Assembly (NCBI GenBank): GCA_944412525.1 | Contig: CALYBM010000125.1 | Location: forward strand, 1 to 39,762 | Length of the DNA stretch: 39,762 bases | Origin: an uncultured Ruminococcus sp. | GTDB lineage: Bacteria; Bacillota; Clostridia; Oscillospirales; Acutalibacteraceae | Direction: 5' to 3' | Shown: positions 17,123 to 24,627 of the stretch, piece by piece | Position numbering within the stretch: the first letter of the stretch is position 1 | How the letters are laid out: every line of letters starts with the position of its first letter | Notes under the pieces: model-generated | The model's database searches: none | The model's input: the letters and a program-made list of their open reading frames with translations, nothing else | What the model was told of the DNA's origin: nothing | Program-made: the position numbers and the translations under genes

Positions 17123-18160
17123 TTGCTTATTGACATAAAATCTCTAAATAATGAAGAACTCGAAAATTTTATAGTTAAGGGTGGATTTCCGAGATTTCGT
17201 GCAAAGCAGGTTCGTCAATGGCTGTCAAAATCTGTTGAGAGTTTTGATGAGATGATGAATATTCCTAAGTCCTTAAAAGACTTTTTGGCGTCAAGTTGTT
17301 ACATTTCTGTTGCAAATATTGAAAAAAAACTCATTTCAAGGTATGATAAAACGGTAAAGTATCTTTTTTCCTTTTCCGACGGCGAATGTGTGGAATCTGT
17401 GTTGATGTGCTATAAGCACGGTTGGTCCATTTGTATTTCCACCCAGGTTGGGTGTAAAATGGGTTGTACATTCTGTGCCACGGGCAAAAGCGGCTTTTCA
17501 AGAAGCCTTGCACCGTCTGAGATGCTGGCACAAATTGAGTCGGCTCAAAAGGATATGGATATTAAAATATCAAATGTAGTGCTTATGGGAATGGGTGAGC
17601 CTCTTGATAACTTTGAAAATGTTGTAAAGTTTATAAGGCTTGCGTCATCTCCGACGGGGCTTAACATCGGAATGAGGCATATAACGCTGTCAACCTGCGG
17701 AATTGTTCCGAAAATCTATGAGCTTGCTAATGAGCACCTGCCTATAACGCTTTCGGTATCTCTTCATGCCCCCAACGATGAAATCAGGCAAAAGACCATG
17801 CCGATTGCAAAAAAATATTCTATAAACGAGCTTTTAAAGGCGTGCAAAGATTATTTTGACACGACGGGCAGAAGAGTAACATTTGAATATTCAATGATAA
17901 GCGGAGTAAACGACAGTGATCAAAATGCAAAAGAACTTGCAAAAAGGCTTGAGGGCATGAACTGTCATGTAAATCTCATCCCCGTCAATACGGTTGAGGG
18001 AACGGGATACATAAAAAGCAATATAAAAAGACAGCAGTCTTTTATAGATATACTTGCCGAAAAAAACATTGCGGCAACGGTAAGGCGAACCCTCGGAAGC
18101 GATATAAATGCGTCCTGCGGCCAGCTAAAACGAAAATATCAAAACGAAGGAGGTAAATAA
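17123..18160 (+). CDS. rlmN: Dual-specificity 23S rRNA m2A2503 / tRNA m2A37 methyltransferase RlmN
   Basis: Radical-SAM enzyme that methylates C2 of adenine in 23S rRNA A2503 and in certain tRNAs. The 345 residues contain the iron-sulfur motif CKMGCTFC (C111, C115, C118) in TQVGCKMGCTFCATGKSG and the MGMGEPLDN segment. The C-terminal methyl-carrying Cys (near 332) lies in GSDINASCGQL. The start is a TTG at 17123, two bases after the rsmB stop, with GAAGGG upstream; no ATG is suitably placed. Close packing implies coupling to rsmB. Confidence 0.95.
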   Translation: MLIDIKSLNNEELENFIVKGGFPRFRAKQVRQWLSKSVESFDEMMNIPKSLKDFLASSCYISVANIEKKLISRYDKTVKYLFSFSDGECVESVLMCYKHGWSICISTQVGCKMGCTFCATGKSGFSRSLAPSEMLAQIESAQKDMDIKISNVVLMGMGEPLDNFENVVKFIRLASSPTGLNIGMRHITLSTCGIVPKIYELANEHLPITLSVSLHAPNDEIRQKTMPIAKKYSINELLKACKDYFDTTGRRVTFEYSMISGVNDSDQNAKELAKRLEGMNCHVNLIPVNTVEGTGYIKSNIKRQQSFIDILAEKNIAATVRRTLGSDINASCGQLKRKYQNEGGK

Positions 18161-18161
18161 C

Positions 18162-18887
18162 TTGGAAGTGTTCAGCAAAAGTGATGTCGGACTTGTCAGA
18201 AGTCAAAATCAAGACGATTTTCGCTTCGGAGTTATTTCTCCAAGCTGTGCTTGGGCAGTGGTATGTGACGGTATGGGAGGAGCTAACGGCGGCAACATTG
18301 CCAGTGCCACCGCCGTGGAATACATCAGCACGAAGATTACCGACCTGTATAAGGATGATATGACAAAGGAACAGATCGGAGAGCTGATGGCGGAGATAGT
18401 TGTCAACGCCAATATGAAAATATTTGAGCTGTCAACAAACGACCCTGAACTTGCGGGAATGGGAACTACCTGTGAATTTGTATTTGTAAAAGATACGACC
18501 GTTCATGTTGTTCATGTAGGCGACAGCCGTACATATGCAATAAGAGGCGGCAAGATAAAACAGCTTACGGAGGACCATTCTGTTGTACAGGAAATGGTAA
18601 GAAGAGGCGAGCTTACCTATGAGCAGGCACAAAATCATCCCAATAAAAACTTTATTACAAGGGCACTCGGAATAAAGCCATATGTAAGACTTGATTATAT
18701 AGAGGCAAACTTTATATACGGCGATGTACTCTTGATTTGTACCGACGGACTTTCAAACTGTGTTACGACAGGCGATATGGTAAAAATCTGTCACGAAAAC
18801 AGAGGAGAAGGGCTTGTTACAAAGCTTGTTGACCGTGCAAAGGACGGCGGCGGAAGTGATAATATTACCGTTACGGTTATTTATTAA
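18162..18887 (+). CDS. prpC: PP2C-type Ser/Thr protein phosphatase (PrpC/Stp)
   Basis: Metal-dependent phosphatase that reverses PrkC phosphorylation. The 241 residues show PP2C motifs in order: GLVRSQNQDDF, VVCDGMGGANGGNIAS (metal-binding Asp-Gly), GMGTTCEFVFV, VHVGDSRTYAIRGGKIKQLTEDHS, LLICTDGLSNCV and GGGSDNITVTVI (final metal Asp). The start is a TTG at 18162, eight bases after AAGGAGG, so expression may be held below an ATG-initiated level. It immediately precedes its cognate kinase, the usual pairing. Confidence 0.95.
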   Translation: MEVFSKSDVGLVRSQNQDDFRFGVISPSCAWAVVCDGMGGANGGNIASATAVEYISTKITDLYKDDMTKEQIGELMAEIVVNANMKIFELSTNDPELAGMGTTCEFVFVKDTTVHVVHVGDSRTYAIRGGKIKQLTEDHSVVQEMVRRGELTYEQAQNHPNKNFITRALGIKPYVRLDYIEANFIYGDVLLICTDGLSNCVTTGDMVKICHENRGEGLVTKLVDRAKDGGGSDNITVTVIY

Positions 18888-18905
18888 TTGATTGGAGTGA
18901 ATCTT

Positions 18906-21005
18906 TTGGATAAATATATTGGCAAAAGACTTGACGGCCGTTATGAAATTCACGAACTGATAGGCGTCGGCGGTATGGCTAATGTTTACCGATGCACAGA
19001 TACTGTTGACGACAGGGAAGTAGCGATAAAAATTCTAAAGGATGAGTATCTTAACAACGAAGAATTTATAAGACGGTTCAAAAACGAATCCAAAGCTATT
19101 GCAATGCTTTCTCATCCTAATATAGTTAAGGTTTACGATGTAAGCTTCGGCGATATGATACAGTACATTGTAATGGAATATATCGACGGAATTACACTCA
19201 AGGAGTATATCGACAGGCAGGGAATTATAGAGTGGAAAGATGCATTGCATCTTACAACACAGATACTCAAGGCTTTGCAGCATGCTCACGAGTGCGGTAT
19301 CGTTCACCGTGATATAAAGCCTCAGAATATTATGCTTTTGCAGGACGGAACTATCAAAGTGACCGACTTCGGTATCGCAAGGTTCTCCGACAAGTCCACT
19401 CGCACAATGACCGATCAGGCTATCGGTTCTGTTCATTACATCGCACCCGAACAGGCAAGAGGAGATGTTACCGACGGTAAAAGCGACATCTATTCGGTCG
19501 GTGTAATGCTCTATGAAATGCTTACAGGCAAGCTTCCATTTGACGGAGAAAGTGCTGTTTCCGTTGCATTGATGCAGCTTCAGTCAACGCCGAAGCGTCC
19601 CCGTGAGGTCAATCCCGGAATTCCTATAGGACTTGAGCAGATTACAATGAAAGCGATGCAGAAACAGCCGTCCGCAAGATACAAGTCTGCGGCGGAAATG
19701 CTCAGCGACATTGAACGCTTCAGATTAAATCCGTCGATAGTTTTTGATTACGGCGAGTCGTTTGTTGACAATCAGCCGACAAAGTTTGTCGGTTCACTAA
19801 AGGACAGAAACGGCGGAGAAACTAAAATAATAAACAAGCCGAATAACAACTCATCTCAAAAGGCAGACGGGACTGATGATGAAGATTACATTAAGCAGCA
19901 TAAGCCGGCATATTATGTTATAAAGGGAATTTTGTTTGCTGCCGTAATTGTGTGTGTTGTCTTTTTCTCACTTGCAATGTTCAGAGGCTGCAATTCCGCA
20001 CAGGCAAAGGATGTTGAAGTCCCCAATTTTGTCGGAAAGACTATTGTTGAGGCAAAAGAGGACAATCCGAACAATTTCCAATTTGAAATCAAGAGTGAGT
20101 ATGATGAGTCCAAGGAGATAGGCGTAATTTTAGAGCAGGAGCCTGCCGCAAATTCGATGAAAGTAAAAACGGGCTCAACCATAACGCTTACCGTCAACGG
20201 CACCGATACGGAGGTTTCCGTTCCGTTTGTGACTAACTATGCGGAAAAAGATGCTATTGAGCTTATTAAATCCAAGAACCTCATGACTGAGGTTGTCTAT
20301 GTTGAAAACGCAAAGACACCCAAGGGCTATACTATAGAAACTTTCCCAAAGGCAGGAGTTAAAACCACAATCGGTTCAACTGTTTACATCTACATCGCAA
20401 ACGGTGAGAGAGCAGAACAGGTTGAGATTCCGTCCGTTGAGGGACTTACACTGTCAAATGCAAAGACTCAGCTTGAACAGCTCGGTCTGACTGTCGAAAC
20501 ACAGTATGACGATGAGAGCAAAGAACCGAAAGATACAGTGCTGGGACTTTCACCTTTGCAATACGGAAAGGTTGACAAGGGAACTGTGGTAACTCTTACC
20601 GTAAGCTCCGGAAAGGGCGACAAGAATACGGTAAATATCTATGTAGATTTGCCGACCAATACCGATGAATCAGTTGATATGACGGTAATTATAGACGGAG
20701 TGGTTGATCCGCAGTATTCAAAGACGCTTGTTCCCATGTATAACAGAACCTGTACGCTTGAAATTACCGGATCGGGTACATCGACTGTTGTTGTACAGCT
20801 TAACGGATCGGCTTACCGTGAATACAGCATTGATTTTTCAACATCATCGGTAACAACGACTGCAACTTATGACTTTATTACAGATACAACAGAGCCGGAA
20901 CCCACCGAGGATATTGTGACAACCGAACCGACTTACTATCCTCCTGATTATGAGTATCCGACAGATGCTCACGATCCTACGGGAGCTGTTGACAACGGGT
21001 TTTGA
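18906..21005 (+). CDS. prkC: Ser/Thr protein kinase with three PASTA domains (PrkC/PknB)
   Basis: Membrane sensor kinase that detects muropeptide or lipid II and controls growth, cell-wall metabolism and germination. In 699 residues the kinase domain (about 12-275) is complete: GVGGMANVY loop, VAIK with K42, HRDIKPQN with D136, DFG with D154, and APEQ. One membrane helix spans about 338-359. Three PASTA repeats follow (about 369-436, 437-505 and 506-573), then a beta-rich domain and a Thr/Glu/Pro-rich tail. The start is a TTG eight bases after GGAG (18894-18897). An in-frame TTG at 18888 would precede the ribosome site. prpC is adjacent upstream and rsgA downstream. Confidence 0.95.
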   Translation: MDKYIGKRLDGRYEIHELIGVGGMANVYRCTDTVDDREVAIKILKDEYLNNEEFIRRFKNESKAIAMLSHPNIVKVYDVSFGDMIQYIVMEYIDGITLKEYIDRQGIIEWKDALHLTTQILKALQHAHECGIVHRDIKPQNIMLLQDGTIKVTDFGIARFSDKSTRTMTDQAIGSVHYIAPEQARGDVTDGKSDIYSVGVMLYEMLTGKLPFDGESAVSVALMQLQSTPKRPREVNPGIPIGLEQITMKAMQKQPSARYKSAAEMLSDIERFRLNPSIVFDYGESFVDNQPTKFVGSLKDRNGGETKIINKPNNNSSQKADGTDDEDYIKQHKPAYYVIKGILFAAVIVCVVFFSLAMFRGCNSAQAKDVEVPNFVGKTIVEAKEDNPNNFQFEIKSEYDESKEIGVILEQEPAANSMKVKTGSTITLTVNGTDTEVSVPFVTNYAEKDAIELIKSKNLMTEVVYVENAKTPKGYTIETFPKAGVKTTIGSTVYIYIANGERAEQVEIPSVEGLTLSNAKTQLEQLGLTVETQYDDESKEPKDTVLGLSPLQYGKVDKGTVVTLTVSSGKGDKNTVNIYVDLPTNTDESVDMTVIIDGVVDPQYSKTLVPMYNRTCTLEITGSGTSTVVVQLNGSAYREYSIDFSTSSVTTTATYDFITDTTEPEPTEDIVTTEPTYYPPDYEYPTDAHDPTGAVDNGF

Positions 21006-21007
21006 TA

Positions 21008-21898
21008 ATGATTAAGCGTACACTAAACGGCATATTGATTAAGGCCGTCGGCGGATTTTATTATGTGCTTTGTGACGGCATAAAATATGAGTGTAAAGCG
21101 AGGGGGAGCTTTCGCAAAAGCGGAAATTCCCCCGTCGTGGGCGACCGTGTGACAATATCCGTGCCCGATGACGGATATGCTTCTATTGAGGCAATATCTC
21201 CCAGACGCAACAAGCTGAAAAGACCTGCTCTTGCAAATGTTGATGTTTTGATAATTGTTTGTTCAACCGTTGACCCCGAGCCTAACTTTACCGTTATTGA
21301 CAAGATGACGGCGGCCGCAATAAACAGCAATATGACACCCGTGATTGTTGTATCAAAAAACGACCTGAAATCAGGAGATGAAATCGCAGCGATTTATAAA
21401 AACTCGGGCTTTCCCGTGTTTCTTTGCTCGACGGAAGAAGATGATGAGTCTGAAAGGATTAAAAACTACCTCAAGGGCAAAACAGCGGCTTTTACGGGAA
21501 ACAGCGGGGTAGGTAAGTCAACGCTTATAAACAGGATTTTTCCTCAGCTACAACTTCAAACAGGTCAAATCAGCAAAAAGCTCGGTCGGGGAAGACACAC
21601 TACGAGAGCGGTTGAGCTGTTTGAAATTGACGGATGTTTTGTAGCCGATACGCCGGGATTTTCCACGGTTGATTTGCAGAGATATGAAATTATAGACAAA
21701 ACTCAGCTTCAATACTGTTTTCCTGAGTTTGAAAAGTATATAGGCAAATGTAAATTTACCTCTTGTTCTCATACCTGCGAGAAGGGATGCAGGATTTTGC
21801 AGGCCGTGCAGGACGGCGATATTGAGCCTTCGCGCCACAAGAGCTATGTTTCTATGTACAACGAGGTAAAGGATATTAAACTTTGGGAGCATCGCTGA
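21008..21898 (+). CDS. rsgA: Ribosome small-subunit GTPase RsgA (YloQ/CpgA)
   Basis: Circularly permuted GTPase that helps 30S maturation. The 296 residues show an N-terminal OB-fold (CKARGSFRKSGNSPVVGDRV). Next comes the permuted G-motif order: G4-like VVSKNDL, then G1 TGNSGVGKSTLINRIF, a GRHTTRAVELF switch and G3 DTPGF. The C-terminal zinc-binding segment CKFTSCSHTCEKGC follows. The ATG at 21008 lies three bases beyond the prkC stop, so translation is likely coupled. Order prpC-prkC-rsgA is conserved. rpe, found next in Bacillus subtilis, is missing here. Confidence 0.95.
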   Translation: MIKRTLNGILIKAVGGFYYVLCDGIKYECKARGSFRKSGNSPVVGDRVTISVPDDGYASIEAISPRRNKLKRPALANVDVLIIVCSTVDPEPNFTVIDKMTAAAINSNMTPVIVVSKNDLKSGDEIAAIYKNSGFPVFLCSTEEDDESERIKNYLKGKTAAFTGNSGVGKSTLINRIFPQLQLQTGQISKKLGRGRHTTRAVELFEIDGCFVADTPGFSTVDLQRYEIIDKTQLQYCFPEFEKYIGKCKFTSCSHTCEKGCRILQAVQDGDIEPSRHKSYVSMYNEVKDIKLWEHR

Positions 21899-21919
21899 CT
21901 GAATTAAAGAGGAGATACA

Positions 21920-22555
21920 ATGCGTTGTGTGATAATCTCGGGATCGCCGCAGACAAATTCCGATTTTTTAAAGCAAGCAATAAGAAGTGACGATTATATT
22001 ATTTGTGCCGACAGCGGTTACAGGTATTCTCAGCTTGCGAATATTAAGCCCGATTTGATTGTGGGGGATTTTGATTCATTCAAAGGAAAACTCCCCGACT
22101 CTGTACAGACAGTCAGGTTAAAGCCCGAAAAAGATGATACCGACACAATGCACGCAATTAACTTGGGAATCCAAAAGGGCTTTCGCGACTTCCTATTGCT
22201 GGGAGCTTTGGGCGGCAGGACAGACCATACATTTGCAAATATCTCTGCTCTTGAGTATTTATCTGAGCATTCCTGTACGGGAGTGATACTCTCTGAAAAC
22301 GAGAGAATAGAGCTTCTCACGGCTGGAGAACATATTTTTAAAGGTCAGCAGGGCAAAACATTTTCGCTGTTTCCTTTCGGATGTTTTGAAGTGTGCGTTT
22401 CGTATGAGGGAGCAAAGTATCCCTTGAACAAATATAAAATCAAAAGCAGCTTTCCGATCGGTATTTCAAATATATTTGTATCTGATTTTGCGAAAATTAA
22501 TATATATGACGGAAATGCAATATTTATAATTAATACAAACGATAATTGCATTTAG
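21920..22555 (+). CDS. thiN: Thiamine pyrophosphokinase
   Basis: Converts thiamine and ATP to thiamine diphosphate. The 211 residues show the catalytic-domain pattern ICADSGYRYSQLANIKPDLIVGDFDSF, then KPEKDDTDTMHAINLGI and the LLGALGGRTDHTFANI segment. A small C-terminal beta-domain follows (SLFPFG, KYPLNKYKI, GISNIF). The ATG follows AGAGGAGAT. It is the last gene of the long operon, equivalent to yloS in Bacillus subtilis. No clear terminator is visible before the tRNA gene. Confidence 0.92.
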   Translation: MRCVIISGSPQTNSDFLKQAIRSDDYIICADSGYRYSQLANIKPDLIVGDFDSFKGKLPDSVQTVRLKPEKDDTDTMHAINLGIQKGFRDFLLLGALGGRTDHTFANISALEYLSEHSCTGVILSENERIELLTAGEHIFKGQQGKTFSLFPFGCFEVCVSYEGAKYPLNKYKIKSSFPIGISNIFVSDFAKINIYDGNAIFIINTNDNCI

Positions 22556-22599
22556 AGATAAATAATTCTTTTTCAAAAACAAAATCAATATATCTTGTG

Positions 22600-22605
22600 T
22601 ATAAT
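22600..22605 (+). promoter_or_regulatory. Likely -10 box of tRNA-Ala
   Basis: TATAAT (22600-22605) stands 21 bases before the tRNA. I found no convincing -35 at the right distance. Confidence 0.35.
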
Positions 22606-22626
22606 AGTTATATGCAAGGTTTATAT

Positions 22627-22702
22627 GGGGGTATAGCTCAGCTGGGAGAGTGTTTGACTGGCAGTCAAAAGGTCACGGGTTCGAGCCCCGTTATCTCCAC
22701 CA
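22627..22702 (+). tRNA. tRNA-Ala (GGC)
   Basis: Cloverleaf fully visible. The acceptor stem GGGGGTA pairs with TATCTCC and includes the G3-U70 pair that defines alanine identity. The D stem is GCTC/GAGT, the anticodon stem TTTGA/TCAAA with loop CTGGCAG (anticodon GGC), and the T arm ACGGG-TTCGAGC-CCCGT. CCA is encoded. It stands alone between thiN and the pseudokinase gene. Confidence 0.97.
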
Positions 22703-22750
22703 AATGATTTTTCTATAACAAAACTGTAATTATAATGACATTCATAAATC

Positions 22751-22780
22751 TTGAAAAGAATAATAATTTTGTGATATAAT
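22751..22780 (+). promoter_or_regulatory. Promoter of the pseudokinase gene, inside an inverted repeat
   Basis: TTGAAA (22751-22756), an 18-base spacer and TATAAT (22775-22780). GAAAAGAAT (22753-22761) and ATTCTTTTC (22779-22787) form perfect 9-bp arms that cover both boxes, which could be an operator. Confidence 0.55.
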
Positions 22781-22849
22781 TCTTTTCGGAAAAAATGAGA
22801 TTTGCGAAAATTCTATTTAAATTCAATGTGATTTGGAGTTGAATGAAAC

Positions 22850-24475
22850 ATGTCGCTGTGTATGGGTTGCATGCAGGAAATCGGCAATAATAAGATTTGT
22901 CCGGAATGTGGTTTTGATAATTCGGAAAAACAACAGGCTCCTTTTTTGCCCTACGGCACCGTTTTGGCAAACAGATATATCGTCGGTGCGGGAATGGATA
23001 CAAACGGCGAGAGCACAAGGTATCTGAGCTTTGACAAGCAAACGGGAGATGTAGTTATAATATGTGAGTTTTTGCCTGTCGGTCTTTTCAGCAGGGAACA
23101 GGACTCTCTTGAAGTTAAGGTCAATTACGAAAATCGTCTCGTGTACAATAAACTCAAGGACGATTTTATCAGTTATTACCGTGTGCTTTGTGAGCTTCGC
23201 GACCTTTCCGCGTTGACCAGAGTACACAATGTTTTTGAAGAAAACAACACCGTTTATGCGGTTGAGGAAAACAAGGCGTTAATACCGTTTGAGGAGTATG
23301 TTGAGCGAAGCGGCGGAAGCCTTGAGTGGGATATTGCCCGTCCTTTGTTTATGCCGGTTATTTCGGCACTTGAGGCTTTGCACAAGCGCGGAATCGGTCA
23401 TTATGCCATTGCCCCTAAAAATATTTTTATAACCTCTTCGGGAAAAATTAAAATAAGCGGTTTTTCAACCGAGAACGAACGCAAAAGAGGAACCGCACTC
23501 AAGTCGCAGCTGTTTTCAGGTGCTGCCGCTCCCGAACAGTATGAAGACAATTTCCCTCTTGACGATATAACGGACATCTACGGATTTTGTTCAACTCTGT
23601 TTTATGCTCTAACAGGTCATCTTCCCAAAAGTGTTCCCGAAAGGCGCAGAGACAGCAGACTTTTGATGAGCACAACAACGGTCAAGCGTTTGCCGCCTCA
23701 TGTGGTTTCGGCACTTGCAAACGGCTTGCAGGTTGAGCGTGAAAACAGAATCACTGATTTTGATGAGCTTCGTTCACAGCTTTCCGTGGCCCACACAGCC
23801 AAAGCTATTCAGGAAGAAATTTCAAGAACAGCGAGCATGAATCTTGCCGATGCAGACAGGCGTGAAAAAGGCAAAAACGGAATGTCTAAAACTTCCATAG
23901 TTATTATTTCGGCCGCAGTAACAGTCCTTGTTTTGGGAATAGTGGGCGTTTTTTGGTTAATGCAAAACCCACTTGCAGGAATGTTCGGATCCGATGTTGA
24001 GGCAACTGTTGAATCAACCCAGAATACAGAGTGGACAGGTGCGACAATTCCAAATTATGTTGGTATGAATTACGATGATGTTGTCAAGCAGACAGAGAAC
24101 GACTCAAAAATTACTGTTTACAGAGCATACGCAGACGAATACAGCAACGAGTATGAGGAAGGTGCAATTATTTCTCAGACGCCTGCAGCAGGTTCAAAGG
24201 TTATGCAGGAAGACGGAATAATAATTAGTGTAACCGTAAGCAAAGGCACACAGATGAGAGAGCTTCCCGAAATTGAGGGAGAAAAGCTTGACGACGCTGC
24301 GTCCGAGATAGCCGAGCAGGGTCTGCTTGCAACTGCCGAGTACCAGTACAGCGATACTGTTGCAGAAGACCGAGTAATCGGATACAAGAGCCACCAGGCG
24401 GGCGATACCGTGGAATACGGTACAAATCTTGTTATTTTGGTAAGCAAGGGCTCAGAAACACAGGAAACTAACTAA
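22850..24475 (+). CDS. Zinc-ribbon pseudokinase with membrane helix and two PASTA domains
   Basis: The 541-residue protein begins with a zinc ribbon (C4, C7, C17, C20 in CMGC and CPEC). A protein-kinase-like domain follows (about 40-315) in which the catalytic residues are gone. There is no VAIK lysine (VVIICEF near 68-74), HRD is HYA at 184-186, and DFG is SGF at 203-205. Structural marks survive: PKNIFI, AAPEQY near 227-231, and DIYGFCSTLFYALTGHLP. One membrane helix spans about 349-371, followed by two PASTA repeats (about 395-465 and 466-535). It probably acts as a scaffold or cell-wall sensor rather than an enzyme; this is inference. It lies 1.8 kb from the active PrkC. The ATG has GGAG 11 bases upstream, slightly far. 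Confidence 0.88.
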   Translation: MSLCMGCMQEIGNNKICPECGFDNSEKQQAPFLPYGTVLANRYIVGAGMDTNGESTRYLSFDKQTGDVVIICEFLPVGLFSREQDSLEVKVNYENRLVYNKLKDDFISYYRVLCELRDLSALTRVHNVFEENNTVYAVEENKALIPFEEYVERSGGSLEWDIARPLFMPVISALEALHKRGIGHYAIAPKNIFITSSGKIKISGFSTENERKRGTALKSQLFSGAAAPEQYEDNFPLDDITDIYGFCSTLFYALTGHLPKSVPERRRDSRLLMSTTTVKRLPPHVVSALANGLQVERENRITDFDELRSQLSVAHTAKAIQEEISRTASMNLADADRREKGKNGMSKTSIVIISAAVTVLVLGIVGVFWLMQNPLAGMFGSDVEATVESTQNTEWTGATIPNYVGMNYDDVVKQTENDSKITVYRAYADEYSNEYEEGAIISQTPAAGSKVMQEDGIIISVTVSKGTQMRELPEIEGEKLDDAASEIAEQGLLATAEYQYSDTVAEDRVIGYKSHQAGDTVEYGTNLVILVSKGSETQETN

Positions 24476-24577
24476 CTGCATGTTTGTTTGTTATTTATTT
24501 TGACTTAGATTTTGATTTAGATTTCATTTGCGATATTTTGCATATGCATATGTTAGTTGAATTAAATATTAATAAAT

Positions 24578-24613
24578 AAAGGCTTGATATACTTAGTGTA
24601 TCAAGCCTTTTTT
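24578..24613. terminator. Bidirectional terminator between pseudokinase and GH32 genes
   Basis: GGCTTGATATAC (24581-24592) pairs with GTGTATCAAGCC over 12 bp around TTA, flanked by AAA on the left and a T-run on the right. It is suitable for both convergent genes. Confidence 0.9.
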
Positions 24614-24627
24614 ATGTATCAATTTTT

